A DNA stretch of 11,730 nt from assembly GCA_019237175.1 (NCBI GenBank), contig JAFAHP010000108.1, positions 1-11,730 on the forward strand. The letters are read 5' to 3'. The stretch is from Alphaproteobacteria bacterium. Lineage in GTDB: Bacteria > Pseudomonadota > Alphaproteobacteria > ATCC43930 > CGMCC-115725. This document shows positions 6,657-11,730 of the stretch, piece by piece (within the stretch, counting starts at the first letter, position 1; the number at the start of each line of letters is the position of its first letter). The position numbers and the translations under genes are program-made. Below the pieces are notes generated by a model. The model was not told the origin of the DNA. It ran no database searches and worked only from the letters and a program-made list of their open reading frames with translations.

Positions 6657-8265
6657 AGCGGTAACCTATCGGGTCGAACCCGGCTCTCGGGTCGATGGGC
6701 CGCTGTGCCGGCTGGCTCTGGACGTCGCGGCATTGTCGGGTTGGCGCCGCCGCGGGCTCGCTTTTTTGCTCGGCGTCGCCGCGGCGGCGGCAATGTCGCC
6801 AGTGGATATGACGCCGCTTCTGGTGGTTGCTTTTTCCGGCCTGCTGTGGCTCGACGACGGTAGCGAAGGTGCCGGCGCGTCGTTCCGGCTCGGCTGGGTC
6901 TTTGGCTTTGGTTATTTTCTCGCCGGCCTCTATTGGATCGCCGCGGCTTTATTCGTCGATATTGCGCGGTTCTGGTGGCTGGTGCCATTTGCCGTCGCCG
7001 GGCTCCCGGCCGGGTTTGCGATCTATATCGGCTTGGCGCTATTCGCCTCCGCGCTTGTTGCACGGCGCCTGCACCTGTCCCCCGCCGCCCGGACCTTTGC
7101 GTTCGCCATCGCCTGGACCGCAGCCGAATGGGTGCGCGGCCGTGCATTTACAGGCCTGCCGTGGAACCTTGTCGGGTACACCTGGTCGGGAGGATTTCCC
7201 GGTGCTACCGCCGTTTTACAGAGCGTTGCTGTGGTCGGCATATACGGTCTCGGCTATGTGACCGTGCTGGCCGCGTCGCTACCGGCTCTGCTTGGCACTC
7301 CAAGGCCGACTCCGTCGCCGCTGTTGCGCCATTGGGCGCCGGTGATGATGGCGGGGCTCTTGATCCTGCTGCCCGCAACCGGCGGGACGATCCGGCTGTT
7401 GGCCACACCCCCCGTCCTGACCGACACTTGGCTGCGCCTGGTGCAGCCTTCGATCCCGCAAAGTCTCAAATGGCAGCCTGGTGCGGCCCAAACCAACTTC
7501 CGCCGGCTGCTTGATCTCAGCGTGGCGCCGAGCCGTGATCGGTTGAATGCGATCCTGTGGCCCGAGGCGGCGGCGCCTTTTCTCCTCGACCGGGACCGGG
7601 CGGCTCGGGACGCTGTCGCCGCGATAGCCCCAAAAGGCGGCTATGTGATCACCGGAGCGCTGCGCGCCAACCCGCCGCCCGCCCCGATCGAGAGGTTGTG
7701 GAACAGCATCGAAGCGGTTGACGACCGCGGTGAGATCGTCGCGACCTACGATAAGGCGCATCTCGTTCCCTTTGGCGAGTACGTTCCATTTCGCACTCTG
7801 CTGCCGGTCGATAAGATCACTGCCGGCACGATAGACCTGAGTGCGGGTCCGGGACCGCGGACAATCGATCTTCCGGGTCTTCCTCCGTTTGCGCCCCTGG
7901 TCTGTTACGAGGCGATTTTTCCAAGCGCCGTGATTGACGAAAGCGACCGTCCGGCGTGGATGCTGAACGTCACCAACGATGCTTGGTACGGGCGGAGTTC
8001 GGGGCCGTATCAGCATTTCGCAGCCGCCCGCACCCGGGCTGTCGAGGAGGGCCTGCCGCTGGTCCGCGTCGCCAACAACGGCATCAGCGGGGTGGTCGAT
8101 CCTGTGGGCCGGGTGCTGGCGCGGACCAACCTTGATGCGATCGGCTATCTCGATCGTGCCCTGCCCGCCGCGCTGGCGCCGACACCTTACGCGCGAATCG
8201 GCGATTGGATGCTGCTGGGATTGCTGCTGCTGGGCGCGATACCGGTCGGGCTGCGCTGGCGTTGA
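6649..8265 (+). CDS. lnt: Apolipoprotein N-acyltransferase Lnt
   Basis: Inner-membrane enzyme that adds the third acyl chain to the N-terminal cysteine of lipoproteins, using phospholipid as donor. GTG 6649 gives 538 residues, a normal length, and follows a purine-rich GGGCGAGG at 6638-6645; an upstream in-frame ATG at 6568 lies well inside corC. Several hydrophobic segments fill the N-terminal 245 residues or so (for example FLLGVAAAAAM and FGYFLAGLYWIAAALFV). The periplasmic nitrilase-like domain carries the catalytic triad: E306 in LWPEAAAPF, K369 in YDKAHLVPFGEYVPF and C419 in LVCYEAIFP. A last membrane segment (WMLLGLLLLGAIPVGL) ends the protein. In rhizobia the equivalent gene was named actA because its loss gives acid sensitivity; it also lies beside phrR there. 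Confidence 0.96.
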   Translation: MPEAVTYRVEPGSRVDGPLCRLALDVAALSGWRRRGLAFLLGVAAAAAMSPVDMTPLLVVAFSGLLWLDDGSEGAGASFRLGWVFGFGYFLAGLYWIAAALFVDIARFWWLVPFAVAGLPAGFAIYIGLALFASALVARRLHLSPAARTFAFAIAWTAAEWVRGRAFTGLPWNLVGYTWSGGFPGATAVLQSVAVVGIYGLGYVTVLAASLPALLGTPRPTPSPLLRHWAPVMMAGLLILLPATGGTIRLLATPPVLTDTWLRLVQPSIPQSLKWQPGAAQTNFRRLLDLSVAPSRDRLNAILWPEAAAPFLLDRDRAARDAVAAIAPKGGYVITGALRANPPPAPIERLWNSIEAVDDRGEIVATYDKAHLVPFGEYVPFRTLLPVDKITAGTIDLSAGPGPRTIDLPGLPPFAPLVCYEAIFPSAVIDESDRPAWMLNVTNDAWYGRSSGPYQHFAAARTRAVEEGLPLVRVANNGISGVVDPVGRVLARTNLDAIGYLDRALPAALAPTPYARIGDWMLLGLLLLGAIPVGLRWR

Positions 8266-8319
8266 CGAATGGCACCGCCTTGCGGTTGCATTGGGTTATC
8301 AAAAGTTGAAACCTCAAGC

Positions 8320-8347
8320 TTGACCGGCCGCGGCGCGAGATTCTAAA
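8320..8347 (+). promoter_or_regulatory. Candidate sigma70 promoter for the XRE regulator gene
   Basis: TTGACC (8320-8325, 5 of 6 to the consensus -35) is followed after 16 nt by TCTAAA (8342-8347, 4 of 6 to the -10). It lies in a locally AT-rich patch within the 121-nt gap between lnt and the regulator, about 40 nt before the ATG. A GATTC (GANTC, the CcrM methylation site type) at 8339-8343 overlaps the -10. CTAAT-GAATT-GTTAG at 8351-8365 is a short imperfect palindrome just downstream that could be an operator. Transcription from here is inferred, not shown. Confidence 0.45.
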
Positions 8348-8386
8348 TTTCTAATGAATTGTTAGCGAGAAAGCGATTGGTCCCCG

Positions 8387-8848
8387 ATGGCGATGCAACA
8401 ACATACTCCCCGGTCCGGCCGCCAGAAGGGCGACAAGCCAAACCCGATCGACGTCCATGTCGGATCGCGGGTGCGGTTGCGGCGCAACATGCTGGGGCTT
8501 AGCCAAGAGAAGCTCGGTGAAGCGATTGGATTAACATTTCAGCAGGTTCAGAAATACGAGCGCGGCGCCAATCGCATCGGAGCCAGCCGGCTGCACGATC
8601 TCAGTCGGGTCCTCGACGTGCCGGTCTCTTTTTTCTTTGACGATATGGATCCGGTGCGGGCGCCGGCGATCCCCGCCGGCTTTGCCGAACCGCCGGCCGA
8701 CGCTTTCGATTCAGATCCGTTGCGCAAGCGCGAGACCGTCGAATTGGTCAGCGCCTATTACCGGATCGAGGATCCGAGCATTCGGCGGCGGCTGTTCGAG
8801 CTCGCCAAGGCGCTGGCCGCAAGCAACGAACGTCAGTCCGAAAAATAA
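8387..8848 (+). CDS. XRE-family HTH regulator, PhrR/PraR-like
   Basis: DNA-binding regulator of 153 residues with a Cro/C1-type helix-turn-helix at about 27-80. It has VGSRVRLRRNMLGLSQEKLGE, then recognition helix FQQVQKYERG (51-60), then IGASRLHDLSRVLDVPVSFFFDD. The N-terminal 20 residues are polar and basic, and the C-terminal half (about 90-153) is a family-specific tail rich in charged residues. Members next to lnt and metK in rhizobia are PhrR (low-pH inducible) and PraR (biofilm and quorum-sensing control), so orthology is likely from sequence and context, but the function here is unknown. ATG 8387 is used; ATG 8393 is an alternative. No strong Shine-Dalgarno is present. The gene has its own upstream promoter candidate and is followed by a strong hairpin, so it is probably monocistronic or at least separately controlled. 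Confidence 0.88.
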   Translation: MAMQQHTPRSGRQKGDKPNPIDVHVGSRVRLRRNMLGLSQEKLGEAIGLTFQQVQKYERGANRIGASRLHDLSRVLDVPVSFFFDDMDPVRAPAIPAGFAEPPADAFDSDPLRKRETVELVSAYYRIEDPSIRRRLFELAKALAASNERQSEK

Positions 8849-8855
8849 GCGCCGC

Positions 8856-8899
8856 CCCCTCCCCAACCCTCGCCATCGAGGGCGGGGGTTGGGGAGGGG
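8856..8899. repeat. GC-rich intergenic inverted repeat (REP-like / possible terminator)
   Basis: The two 19-nt arms (8856-8874 and 8881-8899) are reverse complements apart from one T/G pair that an RNA could form as a wobble, with a 6-nt loop ATCGAG. The arms are of the CCCCTCCCCAACCC type, a kind of intergenic palindrome that occurs in many copies in several GC-rich alphaproteobacterial genomes. It begins 8 nt after the regulator stop codon. No T-run follows, so it is not a classical intrinsic terminator, but the stem could still end or protect the transcript. Copy number in this genome cannot be seen from the window. Confidence 0.75.
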
Positions 8900-8915
8900 C
8901 GGGTTCCCGTATAAA
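8889..8915 (+). promoter_or_regulatory. Tentative metK promoter
   Basis: TATAAA (8910-8915) is a good -10 match 114 nt before the proposed metK start. The only -35-like element is TTGGGG at 8889-8894, with a short 15-nt spacer and just three matching bases, and it falls inside the right arm of the hairpin. TTGACG at 8952-8957 is a second -35 candidate but has only a poor -10 (CATCAA) behind it. Either would leave a long untranslated leader in the first case or a short one in the second. Confidence 0.25.
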
Positions 8916-9013
8916 TTCGCGACCGCCACCGGTGCGCTAAGAAATCGGAGCTTGACGCTCGTTTCCCGAGGCTGCATCAACAACCGCAACGAAATCAGGT
9001 CTCAGCCTTGCTT

Positions 9014-9021
9014 AAGAAAGG
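9014..9021 (+). promoter_or_regulatory. Ribosome binding site supporting the TTG start of metK
   Basis: AAGAAAGG lies 7 nt before TTG 9029. It favours this start over TTG 9008, which has the weaker ATCAGG at 8994-8999 ahead of it. CCTT at 9006-9009 could pair with AAGG at 9018-9021, so the site might be partly hidden in the mRNA; this is speculative. Confidence 0.55.
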
Positions 9022-9028
9022 TAAGCCT

Positions 9029-10195
9029 TTGGCAAAAACCAATTTTGTTTTCACGAGCGAATCGGTTTCGGAAGGCCATCCCGACAAGATCTGCGATCGA
9101 ATTTCCGACGCGATCGTCGACACCTATCTCGCCGCCGAACCCGAAGCCCGTTGCGGCGTCGAAACTTTGGTAACGACCAATCGCGTCGTCCTCGCCGGTG
9201 AAGTGCGCGGACCGGCGGAAATCACCCACGAGCAGCTGATCCAAGTGGCGCGCCGGGCGATCCGCGAAATCGGCTATGAGCAGGAAAATTTCCACTGGCA
9301 ACGAGCGACGATCAAGTGCCACATTCACGGCCAGTCGGCCAATATCGCCCAAGGGGTGGATGCTTCCGGCAACAAGGACGAGGGTGCCGGCGACCAAGGA
9401 ATGATGTTCGGCTATGCCTGCACCGAGACTCCGGCGCCGGCCCTGATGCCGGCGCCAATTTTTTACGCCCATGCGATGCTGCGCGCTCTCGCGGAGGCGC
9501 GGCACACCGGCAAGACGCCGTTGCTGGGCCCCGATGCCAAGAGCCAGGTAACGCTGCAATACGAAGACGGCAAGCCGGTACGGGCCACCAAGGTCGTCGT
9601 CTCGATCCAGCATTCCGAGCGCATCGACCAGGACGAGGTGCGCGAGATCATTCGCCCCTATGTCGTCGCGACCCTGCCCGAAGGGTGGATGTGCGACGAA
9701 CAGAATTTTCTTGTCAACCCGACCGGGCTCTTCGTGATCGGCGGACCCGACGGCGATGCCGGCGTTACCGGCCGCAAGATCATCGTTGATACCTATGGCG
9801 GTGCCGCGCCGCACGGCGGTGGCGCCTTTTCCGGCAAGGACCCGACCAAAGTCGACCGATCGGCCGCCTACGCAGCGCGCTATCTCGCCAAAAACGTCGT
9901 CGGCGCCGGGCTTGCCGAACGCTGTACAATTCAGCTCGCCTATGCGATCGGCGTCGCCAAGCCGCTGTCCTTTTATGTGGATACCGGCGGGGCGGTCGAC
10001 GAGGATAGGCTTGCCCATATATTGCAGCAGCTGATGGATCTGTCGCCACGCGGCATCCGCACCCATCTCGGGCTCAACAAACCGATCTATACCCGCACCT
10101 CGTCTTATGGGCATTTTGGTCGAACCCCCGATCGTGATGGCGGGTTCTCGTGGGAACGGCTCGATCTCGTCGACGAGTTGCGGCGGGCTTTCTGA
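9029..10195 (+). CDS. metK: S-adenosylmethionine synthetase (methionine adenosyltransferase)
   Basis: Makes S-adenosylmethionine from methionine and ATP, releasing phosphate and pyrophosphate; cytoplasmic homotetramer. The 388 residues match the usual length of about 384-390. Signatures: the ATP-binding histidine motif GHPDK (16-20), GAGDQGMMFGYA (119-130) and GGGAFSGKDPTKVDRS (263-278). No ATG exists near the N-terminus. TTG 9029 gives M-AKTNFVFTSESVSEGHPDK, matching homologues, and has a good ribosome site; TTG 9008 would add MLKKGKP. Neighbours are the PhrR/PraR-like regulator upstream, as in rhizobia, and trmB downstream, which uses the product. I found no SAM-II, SAM-V or SAM/SAH riboswitch pattern in the leader. 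Confidence 0.96.
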   Translation: MAKTNFVFTSESVSEGHPDKICDRISDAIVDTYLAAEPEARCGVETLVTTNRVVLAGEVRGPAEITHEQLIQVARRAIREIGYEQENFHWQRATIKCHIHGQSANIAQGVDASGNKDEGAGDQGMMFGYACTETPAPALMPAPIFYAHAMLRALAEARHTGKTPLLGPDAKSQVTLQYEDGKPVRATKVVVSIQHSERIDQDEVREIIRPYVVATLPEGWMCDEQNFLVNPTGLFVIGGPDGDAGVTGRKIIVDTYGGAAPHGGGAFSGKDPTKVDRSAAYAARYLAKNVVGAGLAERCTIQLAYAIGVAKPLSFYVDTGGAVDEDRLAHILQQLMDLSPRGIRTHLGLNKPIYTRTSSYGHFGRTPDRDGGFSWERLDLVDELRRAF

Positions 10196-10919
10196 GCTCT
10201 CGGGCGGCGAACCGCCGCACCCGCGGCGGCTTTATGGGCGCAAACGCGGCCGCCCGTTGCGTCGGGGACAGCAAATCCTGGTCGAAACGCTGCTGCCGCG
10301 GCTGGCGATCGATCTGCCGCGGTCCGGCGGGATCGATCTGTCACGGCTGTTTCCCGATGCGCCGCTGTCGGTCTGGCTCGAAATCGGATTTGGCGCCGGT
10401 GAGCATTTGACTGCCCAGGCCGAAGCCCATCGCGACATCGGCTTTATCGGCTGTGAGGTGTTCGAAAACGGCATCGCCAAACTGCTCGGCCAAGTCGAAC
10501 CCCGGCGGCTTGCCAATATTCGCCTGTTCACCGATGATGCGCGCCTTTTGATAGCGGCTCTGCCGCCGGCGTCGATCGGGCGCGTTTTCGTCCTGTTTCC
10601 TGATCCGTGGCCCAAAGCGCGCCATCACAAGCGCCGCATCGTTTCGACCGAAACCCTGGACCAGCTGTCTCGGATCATGGCTGATGATGCGGAACTGCGG
10701 CTGGCTACCGACGACCAGGGTTATTTCGCGTGGATGCTGGAGCGGGTCGCAAATCATCCGGCCTTTGAATGGCTCGCCCGCCGACCTGCCGATTGGCGTG
10801 GCCGCCCGTCCGACTGGCCGCCCACCCGTTATGAGCAAAATGCGCGCGCCGCCGGCCGTTCCGCGTTGTTTCTGCGCGCGCGCCGCATCCAACGACGCGG
10901 CCCGCACCGGGAAGCGTAA
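10137..10919 (+). CDS. trmB: tRNA (guanine-N7)-methyltransferase TrmB
   Basis: Methylates G46 in the variable loop of tRNAs using SAM. The 260-residue form carries the Rossmann SAM-binding motif LEIGFGAGEHL (81-91), the GCEVFENGIAKLL segment (105-117), the catalytic and tRNA-binding motif FPDPWPKARHHKRR (154-167) and the closing TRYEQNARAAG (230-240). Conserved homology starts near RRLYGRKRGRPLR (30-42). The start is uncertain: there is no ATG, GTG or TTG between the metK stop and that region in this frame, so translation must begin inside metK. Candidates are ATG 10137, GTG 10134 and ATG 10107, none with a clear ribosome site. ATG 10137 gives a 59-nt overlap with metK. The genes are very likely cotranscribed. 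Confidence 0.9.
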   Translation: MAGSRGNGSISSTSCGGLSELSGGEPPHPRRLYGRKRGRPLRRGQQILVETLLPRLAIDLPRSGGIDLSRLFPDAPLSVWLEIGFGAGEHLTAQAEAHRDIGFIGCEVFENGIAKLLGQVEPRRLANIRLFTDDARLLIAALPPASIGRVFVLFPDPWPKARHHKRRIVSTETLDQLSRIMADDAELRLATDDQGYFAWMLERVANHPAFEWLARRPADWRGRPSDWPPTRYEQNARAAGRSALFLRARRIQRRGPHREA

Positions 10920-11017
10920 CCCGCAAACCAAATATTAGCGGTTCGCGTGCCTCAATCGTGAGATGCGCGGCATCGGCAACGTAAATTCTTCGCCGGGTGC
11001 GGGCCCGCGTGCAGTGC

Positions 11018-11047
11018 TTGACCATGCCGGCGGTGCCTGCCTATATG
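11018..11047 (+). promoter_or_regulatory. Candidate sigma70 promoter for the tRNA pair
   Basis: TTGACC (11018-11023, 5 of 6) and TATATG (11042-11047, 4 of 6) are 18 nt apart and end 10 nt before the first base of tRNA-Cys, so transcription would begin only a few bases before the mature 5' end. Between the trmB stop (10919) and this element I see only a loop-less palindrome GCGGGCCCGC (10999-11008) and no clear terminator. Confidence 0.5.
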
Positions 11048-11057
11048 ACCTCGCACC

Positions 11058-11131
11058 GGCCGGATGGCAGAGTGGTGATGCAGAGGACTGCAAATCCTCG
11101 TACAGCGGTTCGATTCCGCTTCCGGCCTCCA
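11058..11131 (+). tRNA. tRNA-Cys (anticodon GCA)
   Basis: Complete 74-nt cloverleaf. The acceptor stem is GGCCGGA (11058-11064) with TCCGGCC (11121-11127), then U73 and an encoded CCA (11129-11131). The anticodon stem GAGGA/TCCTC encloses CTGCAAA, placing GCA at 11090-11092. The T-loop GTTCGAT is present. U73 and the GCA anticodon are the main cysteinyl-tRNA synthetase identity elements. The D-arm is short, as in other bacterial tRNA-Cys. Confidence 0.97.
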
Positions 11132-11167
11132 GGGTAGGAGTTGTGCGGGCCCCTAGAGGGCCTCTGA

Positions 11168-11243
11168 TCCCCGGTAGCTCAGTTGGTAGAGCAAGCGGCT
11201 GTTAACCGCTGGGTCGCTGGTTCGAGTCCGGCCCGGGGAGCCA
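11168..11243 (+). tRNA. tRNA-Asn (anticodon GTT)
   Basis: Complete 76-nt cloverleaf. Acceptor stem TCCCCGG (11168-11174) pairs with CCGGGGA (11233-11239), followed by discriminator G and an encoded CCA (11241-11243). The anticodon arm AGCGG-CTGTTAA-CCGCT gives GTT. The D-arm (GCTCAGTTGGTAGAGC) and T-arm (GCTGG/CCGGC around TTCGAGT) are canonical. It lies 36 nt after tRNA-Cys, and a small GGCCC/GGGCC hairpin (11148-11162) stands between them, so the two are probably one transcript. Confidence 0.97.
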
Positions 11244-11403
11244 CCCCGCCACCATGTACCACAGCGCGTCGTGGCGCGCCCCTCCTGCGATGGCGTGTAC
11301 GCTTGGCGCGAGGTTGGTGTTCGCATCGAACCGGCTTGGTTCTCGACGCTCGCGGGCGGTTCGGCGCCGCGAAGTCTTTCGGCATCAAGAAGCCTTGTGG
11401 CAT

Positions 11404-11730
11404 TCAAACCGACGGCGTTCGCCAGTCCAATTCAGGAAAGCGCGCATAGTCGCGATCGTAAGTGATCCAGGTACAGCCATGCTCAATCGCCAGGGCCGCG
11501 AACCAGGCATCGGTGATGCGAGATCCGCGCGTGCCGGTCTCGACGCACAGCCGCCTGAAGATCGTCCAATGCCGCTCACCGGGGAGGACAATCTCACAAT
11601 GCGGTTGGTTCAGCAGACTATCGCAATAGCCGAAGGCCTCCTCGATCGCACTTGGATTTCTGAAGATACGAGGACTCGTCGTAATCCGCGCCACGGCGCT
11701 CAATACAAGCGGCGAGATTCCGAACTGGGC
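11404..11730 (-). CDS. VapC-like PIN-domain ribonuclease toxin (5' end beyond the window)
   Basis: The frame is open from the right edge (11730) to TGA at 11404-11406, giving the C-terminal 108 residues of a PIN-domain protein of the VapC toxin type; it continues beyond the window. Recognisable parts are LVLSAVARITTSPRIFRNP (8-26), GERHWTIFRRLC (51-62), RITDAWFAALAIEHGC (71-86) and WITYDRDYARFPELDW (88-103), numbered from the edge. D74 and the acidic pair D92/D94 are likely metal-binding residues; the N-terminal catalytic Asp lies outside. VapC toxins are Mg-dependent RNases, often cutting tRNA or rRNA, blocked by a VapB antitoxin normally encoded just upstream, which here would be outside the window. 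A TTG at 11703 could serve as an internal start but would cut into the domain. Confidence 0.85.
   Translation of the reverse strand, partial: AQFGISPLVLSAVARITTSPRIFRNPSAIEEAFGYCDSLLNQPHCEIVLPGERHWTIFRRLCVETGTRGSRITDAWFAALAIEHGCTWITYDRDYARFPELDWRTPSV

Noticed and set aside
8900..9028. SAM-II, SAM-V or SAM/SAH riboswitch before metK
   Set aside because: I could not find the required pseudoknot arrangement or conserved core bases by eye; only a leader of unknown function can be claimed.
9002..10114. 370-residue open frame antisense to metK
   Set aside because: It mirrors metK codon positions in GC-rich DNA, shows no recognisable domain, and metK is unambiguous on the other strand.
10999..11008. 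Palindrome GCGGGCCCGC upstream of the tRNAs
   Set aside because: A loop-less 10-nt GC palindrome cannot form a normal hairpin and is easily found by chance at this base composition.
11244..11403. Gap between tRNA-Asn and the PIN gene as an attachment site or small gene
   Set aside because: No copy of the tRNA 3' end is present in it and none of the short frames resembles a known protein; I see nothing definite.
11153..11407. Minus-strand open frames over the tRNA-Asn gene, ending in a TRTSDPAVNSRLLYQLS-type or GLEPATQRLTAACS-type peptide
   Set aside because: These peptides are the well-known false translations of the antisense strand of tRNA genes; the frames run through tRNA-Asn and show no protein family outside it.

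Overview
This GC-rich window looks like a core chromosomal block of an alphaproteobacterium, probably Rhodospirillales in the broad sense. The evidence is a MucR/Ros regulator, a Fur without the C-terminal CxxC pair, an OlsB/OlsA-type acyltransferase pair, and the gene order miaB-phoH-ybeY-corC-lnt followed by an XRE regulator and metK. Species assignment is inference; no marker gene such as rRNA is present.

Layout: (1) 39-994: two stand-alone transcription regulators, mucR and fur. (2) 1101-8265: a tightly packed plus-strand cluster, olsB - plsC/olsA - miaB - phoH - ybeY - corC - lnt. Gaps are 3 to 34 nt, or the genes overlap at start/stop codons (ATGA, GTGA and an 8-nt overlap), so it is almost certainly one operon. 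It joins membrane-lipid and envelope functions (ornithine lipid or phospholipid acylation, lipoprotein N-acylation) to RNA functions (tRNA methylthiolation, 16S rRNA maturation, a PhoH ATPase). (3) 8320-8848: an XRE regulator of the PhrR/PraR type with its own sigma70-like promoter. (4) 8856-8899: a strong GC-rich intergenic hairpin of repeat type. (5) 9029-10919: metK, apparently with a TTG start, and trmB overlapping its 3' end; one makes S-adenosylmethionine and the other uses it. (6) 11018-11243: a promoter and two tRNA genes, Cys(GCA) and Asn(GTT), both with encoded CCA. (7) 11404-11730, minus strand: the C-terminal part of a VapC-like PIN toxin that runs off the window edge, the only clearly accessory gene.

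I see no IS element, CRISPR array, prophage or convincing novel system. The points most worth checking are the junction where tRNAs and a toxin gene follow trmB, the start codons of metK and trmB, the intergenic hairpin, the zinc-ligand losses in the MucR and Fur proteins, and the grouping of three acyltransferases in one operon.
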